Source of the DNA: Desulfosporosinus fructosivorans
GTDB lineage: Bacteria; Bacillota; Desulfitobacteriia; Desulfitobacteriales; Desulfitobacteriaceae
DNA length: 64,000 bases
Assembly: GCF_004766045.1 (NCBI RefSeq)
Contig: NZ_SPQQ01000001.1
Location: forward strand, 1 to 64,000
Direction of reading: 5' to 3'
The notes below the pieces were generated by a model. The model did no database searches, had not been told where the DNA came from, and saw only the letters and a program-made list of their open reading frames with translations. The translations under genes were made by a program, and so were the position numbers. Shown piece by piece: positions 26,354-34,566 of this stretch. Position 1 is the first letter of the stretch; each line of letters begins with the position of its first letter.

Positions 26354-26785
26354 ATGAAAAAACTTATTCCTTTGCTTCTAGCTATCTTCATGCTGCTAGG
26401 GACCCAAGTAGCTTTAGGAGCTACGGAAGCCAAATTAAGCGGGAGTGGGGTAGTAACACCACAAGCTTACGAAACAATATCAGATGGACAATGCTATATA
26501 GCTAACAATGGTGATGGTACAATCAGGATTACTGGTTCAACATCAACATCCTATGCAGTCGGGGAAATAGGTCTAAAATTGAGTTTGCAATATTATTCCG
26601 GAGGGAAATGGTCTACATTAAGCAGCTATAGTTACAGTAACGCCAATTCGGATTATGTTTTTGGGGGAAAGACCATTACAGTATCAAAGGGGTATAATTA
26701 TAGGGTAATGGCACAACACACATCATTGAATGGCGGCGTAAACGAGAGCGGTCAATCTTACTCGACATCTATTTATTATGAATAA
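26354..26785 (+). CDS. Small secreted protein (DUF6147-like)
   Basis: A 143-residue protein with a clear signal peptide (MKKLIPLLLAIFMLLGTQVALGA, cleavage near ALGA-TEA). The mature part is beta-rich with Ser, Tyr and Gly (IANNGDGTIRITGSTSTSYAVG, YNYRVMAQHTSLNGGVNESG). The shape resembles DUF6147 proteins of Firmicutes, a tentative match. ATG 26354 follows GAGAGGGGACATGTGCA. Site C drives it, and the convergent anti-sigma gene shares the terminator at 26846. Its role may be a cell-surface factor made on demand by the nearby sigma factor. Confidence 0.75.
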   Translation: MKKLIPLLLAIFMLLGTQVALGATEAKLSGSGVVTPQAYETISDGQCYIANNGDGTIRITGSTSTSYAVGEIGLKLSLQYYSGGKWSTLSSYSYSNANSDYVFGGKTITVSKGYNYRVMAQHTSLNGGVNESGQSYSTSIYYE

Positions 26786-26845
26786 TAGTTAACCTGTATC
26801 ATGCTCAAGAATCCAACAATTAAAGGGTACAGCTATGTTATCCCT

Positions 26846-26887
26846 AAATAATAAATACCACGGTTTAAGCCGTGGTATTTATTATTT
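26846..26887. terminator. Bidirectional terminator between convergent genes
   Basis: 18-base perfect arms (26846-26863 and 26870-26887), AT-rich flanks around a CCACGG/CCGTGG core. It separates the secreted-protein gene from the anti-sigma gene and overlaps the last codons of the latter. Confidence 0.85.
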
Positions 26888-27637
26888 AACAGATTGAGCC
26901 ATCTTTATAATTTCATCTTCGGTAATTTCTCCTTTAATTTGTAGCAATAGACCCCTTGTTTCCCAATTTAAAGTGTTTATCCTATTCTTTCTCATAAATA
27001 AGATAGCGGGGCTACCGTTAACGAATAGCTCTTTTATAACAGTATCATCTGTATCATACAACGTTCCCCGTGAAATCCCATTAGAGCTAACTTGTTGGCT
27101 AAAAACGATTGCACGTTCATTAAAATTATATTCAATAGAAATCTGATAAACATCTGCGCCTAGAGACGTAAGAACAACCCTTGTTATATTAGCTCCATGT
27201 GGTAGATAACTTGGGGTGGCCAACTTAAAAGGGATCGAAGTCTGCGCTTCAGCAAGCGTAACTTCTTTTTCAAAAATATCTCCAACATCCTGTATCGTTG
27301 GCACACCAGAGTCTTTAACCGATTTGTAAGTTTCAGCTTTATTTTGTGTTGTTTTTCCAACAATATAGTTAAAAAACTCAGCGATCTTCCCCCCCACAGC
27401 ATTTGCGTTGTTTGGGTACAAGAAGTTTAATGAGCCAATTGATATGAGAATTGCAGCAGCCACAGCGACTCTCTTTATATTAGGTGAAGTTCTTTTGATT
27501 ACTGGATTATCTTTTAATATCTGTCCCTTAATTTTCTGCCATTGATCCTCAATATCGGGAACCTCAATATTGGCATCTAAATCTTTTGACAGATGACTTG
27601 CTATTAGTTGGTCAAGCTCTATTTCTGATAAGGCCAT
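26882..27637 (-). CDS. Anti-sigma factor candidate, DUF4367-like
   Basis: A 251-residue protein. The N-terminal 50 residues are acidic/helical and probably cytoplasmic (ELDQLIASHLSKDLDANIEV). One membrane segment follows (about 57-75, VAVAAAILISIGSLNFLYP). The exterior part contains a DUF4367-type region (PFKLATPSYLPHGANITRV; LLQIKGEITEDEIIKMAQS). It starts 7 bases after the sigma gene's stop, so the two are coupled. This layout is that of a membrane anti-sigma factor holding the sigma factor until a signal arrives; binding itself is inferred. Confidence 0.8.
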   Translation of the reverse strand: MALSEIELDQLIASHLSKDLDANIEVPDIEDQWQKIKGQILKDNPVIKRTSPNIKRVAVAAAILISIGSLNFLYPNNANAVGGKIAEFFNYIVGKTTQNKAETYKSVKDSGVPTIQDVGDIFEKEVTLAEAQTSIPFKLATPSYLPHGANITRVVLTSLGADVYQISIEYNFNERAIVFSQQVSSNGISRGTLYDTDDTVIKELFVNGSPAILFMRKNRINTLNWETRGLLLQIKGEITEDEIIKMAQSVK

Positions 27638-27644
27638 TTGAGTA

Positions 27645-28169
27645 TTAACCTCCTATATTTTCATTAATATCATTATCAATCAGTTTTCTAAATGCTTCCT
27701 TCGCTCTATGTAATCTAACTTTTGTATTTGATAGCTTATTGCCCAATAAATCAGCTATCTGTTGCAATGTTAAGTCAGCATAATACTTAAACACTAAGAT
27801 TTCCATATCTTTTTGTTTTAATTTATTAAGGACATTGCCAATGTCTTCTTTGAGTTCTATATCATATTCCTTACTATCTGGCAGCTGGTTTAAGTGGATA
27901 TCCGTTATCGAGGTGATCATAGGGGCATTATTTTTATCATTTAACATTCTTTTTGCTTCATTTATAGCAATAGAAATAACCCACGAAGCAAATTTATCCT
28001 TGTCTTTCAATTGATGTATCTTATTATAGGCTATCATAAACGCCTGTTGAACCGCATCCTCTGATATATATTTATCTTTGGTATAAGTATAAACAATTTG
28101 GTAGACTTTTTTATAATTTTGCTTGACAAGAATTTCAAATATATTTAAATCGATACCATATAATGACAA
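27645..28169 (-). CDS. ECF-type RNA polymerase sigma factor
   Basis: A 174-residue sigma-70 family factor with only regions 2 and 4. Region 2 is seen in YTYTKDKYISEDAVQQAFMI and SWVISIAINEAKRML, region 4 in LKQKDMEILVFKYYADLTLQ and KLSNTKVRLHRAKEAFRKL. It starts at TTG 28169 after a long GAGGGGGG site. It is transcribed with the downstream anti-sigma gene. Five copies of an AACC...CTCTATATA motif within 6 kb are likely its promoters, although none lies directly before its own gene on the minus strand. Confidence 0.9.
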   Translation of the reverse strand: MSLYGIDLNIFEILVKQNYKKVYQIVYTYTKDKYISEDAVQQAFMIAYNKIHQLKDKDKFASWVISIAINEAKRMLNDKNNAPMITSITDIHLNQLPDSKEYDIELKEDIGNVLNKLKQKDMEILVFKYYADLTLQQIADLLGNKLSNTKVRLHRAKEAFRKLIDNDINENIGG

Positions 28170-28245
28170 TTTTTAACCCCCCTCGATTACTAATTCAAGG
28201 AATATCAAATAAATCCTCTTAAATTAAAAAATATTACCTTTCACG

Positions 28246-28276
28246 TAACCTTTTGCCATGTTTTAGTCTCTATATA
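28246..28276 (+). promoter_or_regulatory. ECF-type promoter motif, site D
   Basis: TAACC at 28246-28250, 17 bases, CTCTATATA at 28268-28276, plus strand. The spacer is one base shorter than at the other sites. It points away from the sigma gene into a stretch without a coding frame that ends at a terminator. Confidence 0.6.
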
Positions 28277-28282
28277 GGGAGG

Positions 28283-28398
28283 CGTAAACAAAATTTGATA
28301 GCGAAAGAGGGTTAAAACATATTTGCTGCTCTCCTGTTTTCTATAAAATTACCCTCCCTAAGTAGATAATTGATTCTACTGGGAGGGCTCTTAATTTT
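28283..28398 (+). ncRNA. Candidate small RNA from site D
   Basis: Between site D and the terminator at 28352-28387 there are about 70 bases with only 7-8 codon frames. A promoter-like motif plus a strong terminator without a gene suggests an RNA of about 110 bases, divergent from the sigma factor gene. It could also be the leftover of a deleted target gene. Confidence 0.35.
28352..28387 (+). terminator. Strong terminator
   Basis: Stem CCCTCCC..AGTAGA / TCTACT-GGGAGGG followed by CTCTTAATTTTT. It ends the candidate RNA from site D. Confidence 0.8.
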
Positions 28399-28634
28399 TG
28401 TATTCTGGGATATAGATCTCAGTTCAAAGTCATAGACGCTTTAGTAGAGGCCATGAAGAATAATAAAAGATAATCATGTGTTAATCTTAACTTGTCACTG
28501 TTGGCACGCTTATAGTAGGTTTTGTTGGCGACATCCCTATATCTTTATAACTTATCTTGCATCTCTTTTTTTGCCTCGATCCTGACCGGATTTACTGAAT
28601 TAAGGTCTTTAACTCTCAACTCTGCTTCTTTGTT
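28399..28634. other. Intergenic region with possible gene tail
   Basis: No intact gene. On the minus strand about 28548-28638 reads NKEAELRVKDLNSVNPVRIE, continuing AKKEMQDKL and a stop, which could be the tail of a lost gene; I cannot name it. Confidence 0.35.
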
Positions 28635-29489
28635 TTATCTAAAAATCATATTTCCAACATAAAAAAGTATTACGATATGAACAGGATAAAATATATAGAA
28701 AAAGTATTTCATCTTTTTACCTCTTTTAGAATTATAGGCAAGTATAAAGGGTAAGGCCATTATCATCATCCATTGATAATTTTGGAAAAACATTGACCCT
28801 CCTATATCCATTGGTCTTAAGCCGATAATCATGTTTAGTGTATATTCAATGGTATCAGATAAAAAGGGCAGACCCCAAGTATACAGTTTGCCAAGGAAAA
28901 TTGGCAGATAGGGTTTTACTGTTACTATGAAATAAAGAACGCAGAAACTTATATATCCTATAATCAATGATTTTTTATTGTTTTTTGTTAGGTATATTAA
29001 AACACCCAAACATACATAAACCAGTCCACCTTCTAATAAAAATACGTTTCCAAACAGTGCCGATAAAAAATAAGAGACGAAGTATGCCGACGGAAATATA
29101 ACATTTAGCAAAAAGATACAAATAGCAACGCTAATAATTTGCCATGTCAAATAAACATATAAATATTTTTTGAATTTTGTATTTTTATTCTTATAGGAGT
29201 CTATTAAAAATATAATAACACACAGGGAGAAAAGCGATCTGAAAAAATTGTTATCTATAACAAGCCAACACTGTATTATAGCCATTACCAAACTGGCAGC
29301 ATAAAGCCTTATAAGATAACTTTTTTTGTTACTTGTATATGTAAAACTCCATGCAGAACAAAATATAAAAATAGGTGCGGAGAGTCTTCCTATCCAATGA
29401 AAATATACAGGCAAACCGGGAATAAAACTCCCGATATGATCTATTACCATAAAAAACAAAGCTAATACTTTTAGCATATTACTTGACAT
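28635..29489 (-). CDS. TraX family membrane protein
   Basis: A 284-residue, highly hydrophobic protein with eight or more membrane segments. It is recognised by the TraX opening: LKVLALFFMVIDHIGSFIPG, RLSAPIFIFCSAWSFTYT. TraX acetylates F-pilin in conjugative plasmids; chromosomal relatives in Firmicutes are thought to acetylate other surface targets. Start ATG 29489 follows GGAGGTTTTATTTTTAT. It lies between the sigma locus and another secreted-protein gene, but a role in that system is only a guess. Confidence 0.85.
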   Translation of the reverse strand: MSSNMLKVLALFFMVIDHIGSFIPGLPVYFHWIGRLSAPIFIFCSAWSFTYTSNKKSYLIRLYAASLVMAIIQCWLVIDNNFFRSLFSLCVIIFLIDSYKNKNTKFKKYLYVYLTWQIISVAICIFLLNVIFPSAYFVSYFLSALFGNVFLLEGGLVYVCLGVLIYLTKNNKKSLIIGYISFCVLYFIVTVKPYLPIFLGKLYTWGLPFLSDTIEYTLNMIIGLRPMDIGGSMFFQNYQWMMIMALPFILAYNSKRGKKMKYFFYIFYPVHIVILFYVGNMIFR

Positions 29490-29536
29490 ATAAAAATAAA
29501 ACCTCCATAGAAAAAGACCTTCTAAAAATTAAAGAA

Positions 29537-29573
29537 GGCCCCTGAATCCAATATTATGACTTTAGGGGCTTTT
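29537..29573. terminator. Terminator hairpin
   Basis: GCCCCT / AGGGGC stem with an extended imperfect lower part, T-rich on the plus side. It separates the TraX gene and the secreted-protein gene, both on the minus strand. Confidence 0.6.
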
Positions 29574-29591
29574 AATATTATACTTTTTTCA

Positions 29592-30062
29592 TTAATCTAT
29601 AGTTCCATTAAAGTCAATGTTTGTGCCCGAAAATGAAACATAAACTTGTGATGAAGCAGTCATTCCATTTCCCAAAACATCCCAATCAGCAAAACTGTTT
29701 GTGGTCATACTTTTAGTAGAGTATGTGTAGCCTGTATTGATGTCTTTCACCTTCACAGTCATAGCCTTAGCCGCATAAACATGAAGATGATAAGTGGTTT
29801 TGCCGGTAATCCTATACTCAGTATACAAAGTCTGGGTATTGGACCATCCAGAAAAATAATACCCCCCCTTGGTTGCAACATCCCACACCGCAGTTGGAAG
29901 AACTACTGAATTTGGGCTAATAACTGATGCCTTTTCAGAAACGACAGATTTTGCTTGAACTTCAGTCTGGCTAGAAGCAAAAACAGCACTACTTGATGTT
30001 AATAATACGGCACCAGATAAAATAGTAACTGCTATAGCTTTAGATTTACCTATAAATTTCAT
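29592..30062 (-). CDS. Small secreted protein, unknown
   Basis: A 156-residue protein with a signal peptide (MKFIGKSKAIAVTILSGAVL, cleavage near VFASSQ). The mature part is beta-rich (VWDVATKGGYYFSGWSNTQT, YHLHVYAAKAMTVKVKDI, VYVSFSGTNIDFNG). ATG 30062 follows AAAGGAGAAAAGAAT; the longer frame would start before that site. The ECF-type site E is about 115 bases upstream. It is probably another product of the local sigma factor. No enzyme motif is visible. Confidence 0.72.
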   Translation of the reverse strand: MKFIGKSKAIAVTILSGAVLLTSSSAVFASSQTEVQAKSVVSEKASVISPNSVVLPTAVWDVATKGGYYFSGWSNTQTLYTEYRITGKTTYHLHVYAAKAMTVKVKDINTGYTYSTKSMTTNSFADWDVLGNGMTASSQVYVSFSGTNIDFNGTID

Positions 30063-30176
30063 ATTCTTTTCTCCTTTATACATTCAATTTCAGTGTTTAA
30101 TTAAAGATGTTGCGTCGATAACTAACACTATGACAAGTTGGCCAAAACCCATTTTCGTCTGATTGTCCCCCTTCAA

Positions 30177-30208
30177 TATATAGAGGGGTTGAGCATGTCA
30201 AAAGGTTA
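30177..30208 (-). promoter_or_regulatory. ECF-type promoter motif, site E
   Basis: Minus strand TAACC, 18 bases, CTCTATATA. It precedes the secreted-protein gene at 30062 with a leader of about 110 bases. Confidence 0.68.
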
Positions 30209-30492
30209 CATTAAATTTCTTTGTTTCTAGAGTCCTATAACTATGTAAGGTTGGCCAATTTTTACCCGGATGCACTAGTATATACCTCTTATTGTTTAAA
30301 TGAAAATCGATTAGACTAAATTTAAAAGTCCAAATTCCTCTCTGACAGTCAATTTGCTTGTTTTCACATTCCACTTTTCTGGCTCTCTCAGAGCGTTTTT
30401 GTTCGAAAGTCAAAGTCCGTTTTTCTCCCCCTCACGTCATTTCCTATGGTGTTTGTTTCGGGTTTTGCCTATCCGGGCCACGTCTTGTCCAG

Positions 30493-30604
30493 GCCTGTCC
30501 CAAATACGAATGCGCATTCGTATTTGGGACAGGCTAGAACAATCAAGGAACTATATGGGAGTTGAGCGATTTCGCTGCCAAGGATCCAGATACCCATGAA
30601 GCGA
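30493..30604 (+). repeat. Dispersed palindrome-headed repeat, copy 2
   Basis: 30493-30534 is a perfect 42-base palindrome (GCCTGTCC...GGACAGGC). The next 70 bases match 23409-23481 with a few substitutions and one single-base deletion that breaks the frame open in copy 1. The palindrome arms differ from copy 1 in the middle yet stay complementary. Confidence 0.78.
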
Positions 30605-30712
30605 ATCTGATCTTCCGATGAATGCCGCAGTACTCAGCTTCTTAGTTGTGGATGTAACAAACTAAATGCAGAGGGACAGGTTACAGCGCTTAAAAATTCA
30701 CTCGCGTCCCAC

Positions 30713-30741
30713 TTGACAATAAATGAATGATCGTTTATTAT
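30713..30741 (+). promoter_or_regulatory. tetR promoter with embedded operator
   Basis: TTGACA (30713-30718), 17-base spacer, TATTAT (30736-30741). The 20-base imperfect palindrome at 30719-30738 fills the spacer. Its reverse complement matches 19 of 20 bases of the site before lon (31446-31465). Repressor binding would block polymerase directly. Confidence 0.75.
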
Positions 30742-30781
30742 AAATTTATCATCAATTTTGTCGAAAAGTTAGGCGGCGCGC

Positions 30782-31351
30782 ATGAGAAGAAAAGATGACG
30801 AAAAGCAAAGATGCATTAAAATTGCAGTAGTGCAATTGATTCTGGAGGAGGGGTTTCAGGGCACATCTATTTCAAAAATAGCAAAGGCCGCTGGCGTATC
30901 TCCAGCGACAGTATATATCTATTATGAAAATAAAGAGGCCATGCTTAGAGAAATATATCTGGAATATTCGGAAGACACGATTCAATATTTGCTTCAATGT
31001 TTAAGTCCCAATATGGTGGGGGAAGAAATCATTGCGGAATTGATTCGGCGATATTATTTCTTTATTATTGAAAACAAAGAAGTCTTTCATTTTATTGAAC
31101 AATTCAGTACCTGCCCTGTCCTTCAGAGCAGTTGTGGTTCGATGAAGGGACCGGCGGATTTAAATCAGTTGCTGACGGATTTAAAGAAACGGCAGATATT
31201 AAATAATTTCAACAATGATAATTTGTACGCTATTCTGTTTTCCCCTGTAAAAATGATTGCAGTGAAAAGTTGTGAGTCTGAAAGCATTGCCATGGAACGC
31301 TTGGACGAGTTGATTTATATCATTCAAAAGGCACTTCTTAGAGATTTTTGA
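30782..31351 (+). CDS. TetR-family transcriptional repressor
   Basis: A 189-residue regulator. The N-terminal helix-turn-helix is typical (ILEEGFQGTSISKIAKAAGV, SPATVYIYYENKEAML). The C-terminal ligand domain has three Cys (CPVLQSSC, KSCESE) that might sense redox or thiol-reactive compounds. It is followed by lon on the same strand, and matching operators sit before both genes, so it likely represses itself and lon. Confidence 0.92.
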   Translation: MRRKDDEKQRCIKIAVVQLILEEGFQGTSISKIAKAAGVSPATVYIYYENKEAMLREIYLEYSEDTIQYLLQCLSPNMVGEEIIAELIRRYYFFIIENKEVFHFIEQFSTCPVLQSSCGSMKGPADLNQLLTDLKKRQILNNFNNDNLYAILFSPVKMIAVKSCESESIAMERLDELIYIIQKALLRDF

Positions 31352-31445
31352 AACTAGTCTGATCTAGGGTCATTCGGTCTCAAAAGGGTAGATTACTAGT
31401 AGTTCTTAAGCGAGGGTAATAACTCGCTTCCCTATTTAAAAGTCA

Positions 31446-31465
31446 ATAAACGAGCATTCATTTAT
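31446..31465 (+). promoter_or_regulatory. TetR operator before lon
   Basis: ATAAACGAGCATTCATTTAT is the reverse complement, with one mismatch, of the site inside the tetR promoter. It lies 20 bases upstream of the lon start. Confidence 0.72.
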
Positions 31466-31484
31466 GAAAGAGGAGACAATTTAT

Positions 31485-33827
31485 ATGATATTAGCAATAG
31501 AAAATCTTGTTTTATTACCAGGAATGACTTATCCATTAAGAATAGACCGTTTCAGCGAGGATGAGCTGGCCTGTATTCGAGACAAAAATCAAGAGATTGT
31601 GGCGTTGCCGTTAAAGCGCCATAGGGACCGACATGAAATCAAGGTGGAGGATTTCTACACAACAGGCGTTGCCCTTGAAGTACTAGAGGTGAACCCCGGC
31701 GAAAAAGGATACCATGTTCAAGTCAAGGTCTTAAACCGTGTGGAAGTATCGGATATCAACATTGCCGAAAACATGATCACTGGAAAAACAGTTTCCGCGC
31801 AGGAAGTCATCGACCTCAACGAAACCGGTCAGACAGAAATGATGACCTATATTCAAAATATATCTCATCAAGTTGGAGCCAAATTCAGAGAGTCAGAGGG
31901 TATTGTAAAAGCCATTGATGAGATAAAGGATCTTAATGTTCTGATAGGATATATCTCGCGGTTTCTTCCATTCTCAAAGGAAGAAAAATATACCTTGATG
32001 GAAACAGCGTCATTAAAGGAGCGCAGTTTGACGTTTATTGATTATTTCTTACACTACAAAGAATCGATTCAGCTCCAGATCGAAATGTCCGAACGGTTTT
32101 CTGAAAAAGCGAATAAAAATTATCGTGAAGCAGTATTGAGGGAACAGCTAAGAGAGATTCAGAAAGAACTGAATGAAGACGAACCAGCCGGCAAAAAGAA
32201 GAAAGATTATAAAACACGCATTGAAGAGGCACACATGCCTGAAGAGATTCAAAGCGCTTCACTAGAAGAGTTAAGCAAACTGGAAAGTCAGAATCCTGCA
32301 AGCTCGGATTATAATGTGATTCAAAACTATTTAGATCTTCTTGTACAACTACCTTGGGAAATGAAGGCGGAGAAACTCGTTGATATTGGAGAAGCCCGGC
32401 GTATCCTAGATGAGCAGCATTATGGCCTAGAAAAAGTAAAGGACCGTATCATACAGCATCTTGCGGTCATGCAATTAAAGAAAGATAAACATGGTTCTAT
32501 CCTTCTGCTCGTGGGTCCTCCTGGAACCGGGAAAACAAGCCTGGGCAAGAGTATCGCGGGAGCATTGGGCCGAAAATATACGAGACTCAGTCTGGGTGGT
32601 ATTCGCGACGAAGCTGAAGTCCGTGGGCACCGCAGAACTTATGTAGGTGCAATGCCCGGACGCATCCTGCAAAGCATCAAAAAGGCTGGTGTCATGAATC
32701 CGGTTATGGTTTTAGATGAAGTGGATAAATTAATGACGGGTTATAACGGGGACCCAGCAAGTGCGTTACTCGAGGTGTTGGATCCTGAACAAAACAATAC
32801 CTTTACAGACCATTATTTGGATTTGCCTTACGATTTGTCCAACGTATTTTTTATTGCAACAGCAAACTCCCTTGAAAACATTCCCGGCCCCTTGTTGGAC
32901 CGCATGGAAGTCATCCAGCTTTCAAGTTATACAATGAATGAAAAGTTTAACATTGGTAAAAATCATTTGATTAAGGAAGCACTAGAAGAACATGGTTTAA
33001 CGGAGGCTGATGTTCAAATCAGTGATGAAACCTTAAAGAACATCATTTCAGACTACACCATGGAGGCCGGGGTCAGGGGACTAAAGAAACGATTGGCCGC
33101 CATTGCCAGAAGTGTCGTGGAAAAGATTGTACTTGGAACCATTGAAAAACCTTATGTTGTTGAAGCGGATGCCTTGGAGGAGATTCTGGGCAGAAAAATG
33201 TCCAGGCATGACATGGCTCAAGAAATTAATCCGCCGGGCGTTGTCACCGGATTAGCGTGGACGCCGGTGGGGGGCGAAATTCTGTTTATCGAAGCAACAG
33301 AAATGCCTGGAAACGATCACATCATCTTAACGGGTCAGTTAGGAGATGTTATGAAGGAATCGGCAAGGATTGCTTTAAGTCTTTTGAAATCTCGGTTGCC
33401 GGTGAATGCCATTCAGTTTAAAGATAAAGACTTACATGTTCATGTACCGTCCGGAGCCGTTCCCAAGGATGGGCCGTCTGCAGGAATCGCCCTATTTACG
33501 GCATTTGCTTCTCTGATTACCGGGATCATGGTGGATGCGAAACTGGCCATGACGGGGGAAATCACGCTTAGGGGTGTTGTTCTTCCAATCGGAGGATTAA
33601 AGGAAAAATTGATAGCTGCGGAACGTGCTGGGATCACCAAAGTCTTGATTCCCAAAGATAATGTTGCCGATCTTTTGGATGTCCCGGAAGAAGTTAAAAA
33701 TAAGGTTCAAATTGTAGCGGTGGAAACCGTTGAAGATGTATTGAAAGAAGCCTTAGGGATCGCTTTGCCTAAAATTGAACAAGTCCTGACAGGACCTGGA
33801 TTCTTCACCAAGTTAATAGATCAATAA
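31485..33827 (+). CDS. lon: ATP-dependent Lon protease
   Basis: A 780-residue Lon that degrades damaged and regulatory proteins in the cytoplasm. Domains in order: N-terminal substrate-binding domain (LVLLPGMTYPLRI), coiled region, AAA+ module with Walker A GPPGTGKTS (near 344) and Walker B VMVLDEVDKL, then the Ser-Lys protease domain with KDGPSAG (Ser665) and GGLKEKL. ATG 31485 follows AGAGGAGACAATTT; the upstream ATG 31464 overlaps the operator. The N-terminal domain begins very close to the start, as in ordinary bacterial Lon. Regulation is probably by the adjacent TetR protein. Confidence 0.95.
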   Translation: MILAIENLVLLPGMTYPLRIDRFSEDELACIRDKNQEIVALPLKRHRDRHEIKVEDFYTTGVALEVLEVNPGEKGYHVQVKVLNRVEVSDINIAENMITGKTVSAQEVIDLNETGQTEMMTYIQNISHQVGAKFRESEGIVKAIDEIKDLNVLIGYISRFLPFSKEEKYTLMETASLKERSLTFIDYFLHYKESIQLQIEMSERFSEKANKNYREAVLREQLREIQKELNEDEPAGKKKKDYKTRIEEAHMPEEIQSASLEELSKLESQNPASSDYNVIQNYLDLLVQLPWEMKAEKLVDIGEARRILDEQHYGLEKVKDRIIQHLAVMQLKKDKHGSILLLVGPPGTGKTSLGKSIAGALGRKYTRLSLGGIRDEAEVRGHRRTYVGAMPGRILQSIKKAGVMNPVMVLDEVDKLMTGYNGDPASALLEVLDPEQNNTFTDHYLDLPYDLSNVFFIATANSLENIPGPLLDRMEVIQLSSYTMNEKFNIGKNHLIKEALEEHGLTEADVQISDETLKNIISDYTMEAGVRGLKKRLAAIARSVVEKIVLGTIEKPYVVEADALEEILGRKMSRHDMAQEINPPGVVTGLAWTPVGGEILFIEATEMPGNDHIILTGQLGDVMKESARIALSLLKSRLPVNAIQFKDKDLHVHVPSGAVPKDGPSAGIALFTAFASLITGIMVDAKLAMTGEITLRGVVLPIGGLKEKLIAAERAGITKVLIPKDNVADLLDVPEEVKNKVQIVAVETVEDVLKEALGIALPKIEQVLTGPGFFTKLIDQ

Positions 33828-33871
33828 GCTTAATTAACTAAATATATTTTTAAAGAAAAGAGGAAATGAAA

Positions 33872-34069
33872 ATGACCGTGACAAAAAATACGTTAATCGG
33901 GGAAATCTTAAAGGCAGACCAAACAACGGCACCTTATTTTTTAGAGATGGGAATGCATTGTCTGGGTTGTCCTTCTTCCACTAGCGAAAGCCTGGAGCAG
34001 GCTTGCATGGTGCATGGCGTTTCGGTACAGGAACTGATTGATAAACTAAACAAGCATATTTCAAGCTAA
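33872..34069 (+). CDS. DUF1858 small CxxC protein
   Basis: A 65-residue DUF1858 protein. Motifs are TLIGEILKADQTTAPYFLEMG, MHCLGCPSS and the helical end VQELIDKLNKH. Relatives occur beside or fused to hybrid-cluster, ScdA-type and other redox proteins; the two Cys may bind a metal or be redox-active. ATG 33872 is better spaced from AGAGGA than ATG 33866. It follows lon by 44 bases and may be co-transcribed with it. Confidence 0.85.
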   Translation: MTVTKNTLIGEILKADQTTAPYFLEMGMHCLGCPSSTSESLEQACMVHGVSVQELIDKLNKHISS

Positions 34070-34139
34070 GGCGGAGAGAAGCTTATGAATGTTATAATGA
34101 TGCAGCTCCATACTCGATGCACACAGAAAGATTTTGTAA

Positions 34140-34244
34140 GGTCTTAAGCTTGAGTATTTGGTAGTCCGTTCGTATAGTAAAGGCATGCAGCAACGCATTG
34201 GGTTAGCCAGTGCGTTGCTCTCTCATCCACAACGCAGTACGTGA
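34140..34244 (+). pseudogene. ABC transporter ATPase fragment
   Basis: The frame reads GLKLEYLVVRSYSKGMQQRI and GLASALLSHPQRST, then a stop. YSKGMQQRIGLASALLSHP is an ABC signature region, but Walker A, Walker B and the rest are missing. It is a relic of a drug- or antibiotic-type ABC gene. Confidence 0.7.
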
Positions 34245-34481
34245 ATAACAACTCAGTCTTTGGTACTGGAATTTCATTAGCTTGGTTTGGCCTTTCCAAA
34301 CGATTTATAGTACAATGGAACGTGTTATGGTTCCGAATTCTGAGCTTGCAGTAAGTGCAATATCTGCCGCAAGTTTATTAGGCAGTGGTAAACCATCAAG
34401 TCTATGGATGGTTGTCAGTTCTAAAGAACAATTGAACAATAGGAAGCTAGATAGAAGTTCTCGTTATCTCTTTAAGTCTGC

Positions 34482-34528
34482 AAAATCTAACTGTTTGCTT
34501 CATTGATGAAAGCAAACAGTTAGATTTT
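34482..34528. terminator. Bidirectional terminator hairpin
   Basis: 19-base perfect arms (34482-34500, 34510-34528) beginning AAAA and ending TTTT. It separates the fragment region from the CcdC-like gene. Confidence 0.8.
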
Positions 34529-34566
34529 GGTACGTGTAAAACTGGACGACAGAAGGGTTAATCATA

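Larger units (their letters stand above)
30063..30718. other. Intergenic region
   Basis: About 650 bases holding site E (30177-30208), the dispersed palindrome repeat copy 2 (30493-30604) and the tetR promoter at its right edge. Otherwise I see no gene I can support. Confidence 0.55.

Noticed and set aside
24534..30208. Idea that the five AACC...CTCTATATA sites are ends of a small transposable element
   Set aside because: They occur in both orientations without paired spacing or target duplications, and lie at promoter distance from genes with correct orientation.
34282..34506. 74-codon plus-strand frame
   Set aside because: Runs into the left arm of a terminator, no ribosome site, no recognisable family; probably part of decayed sequence.
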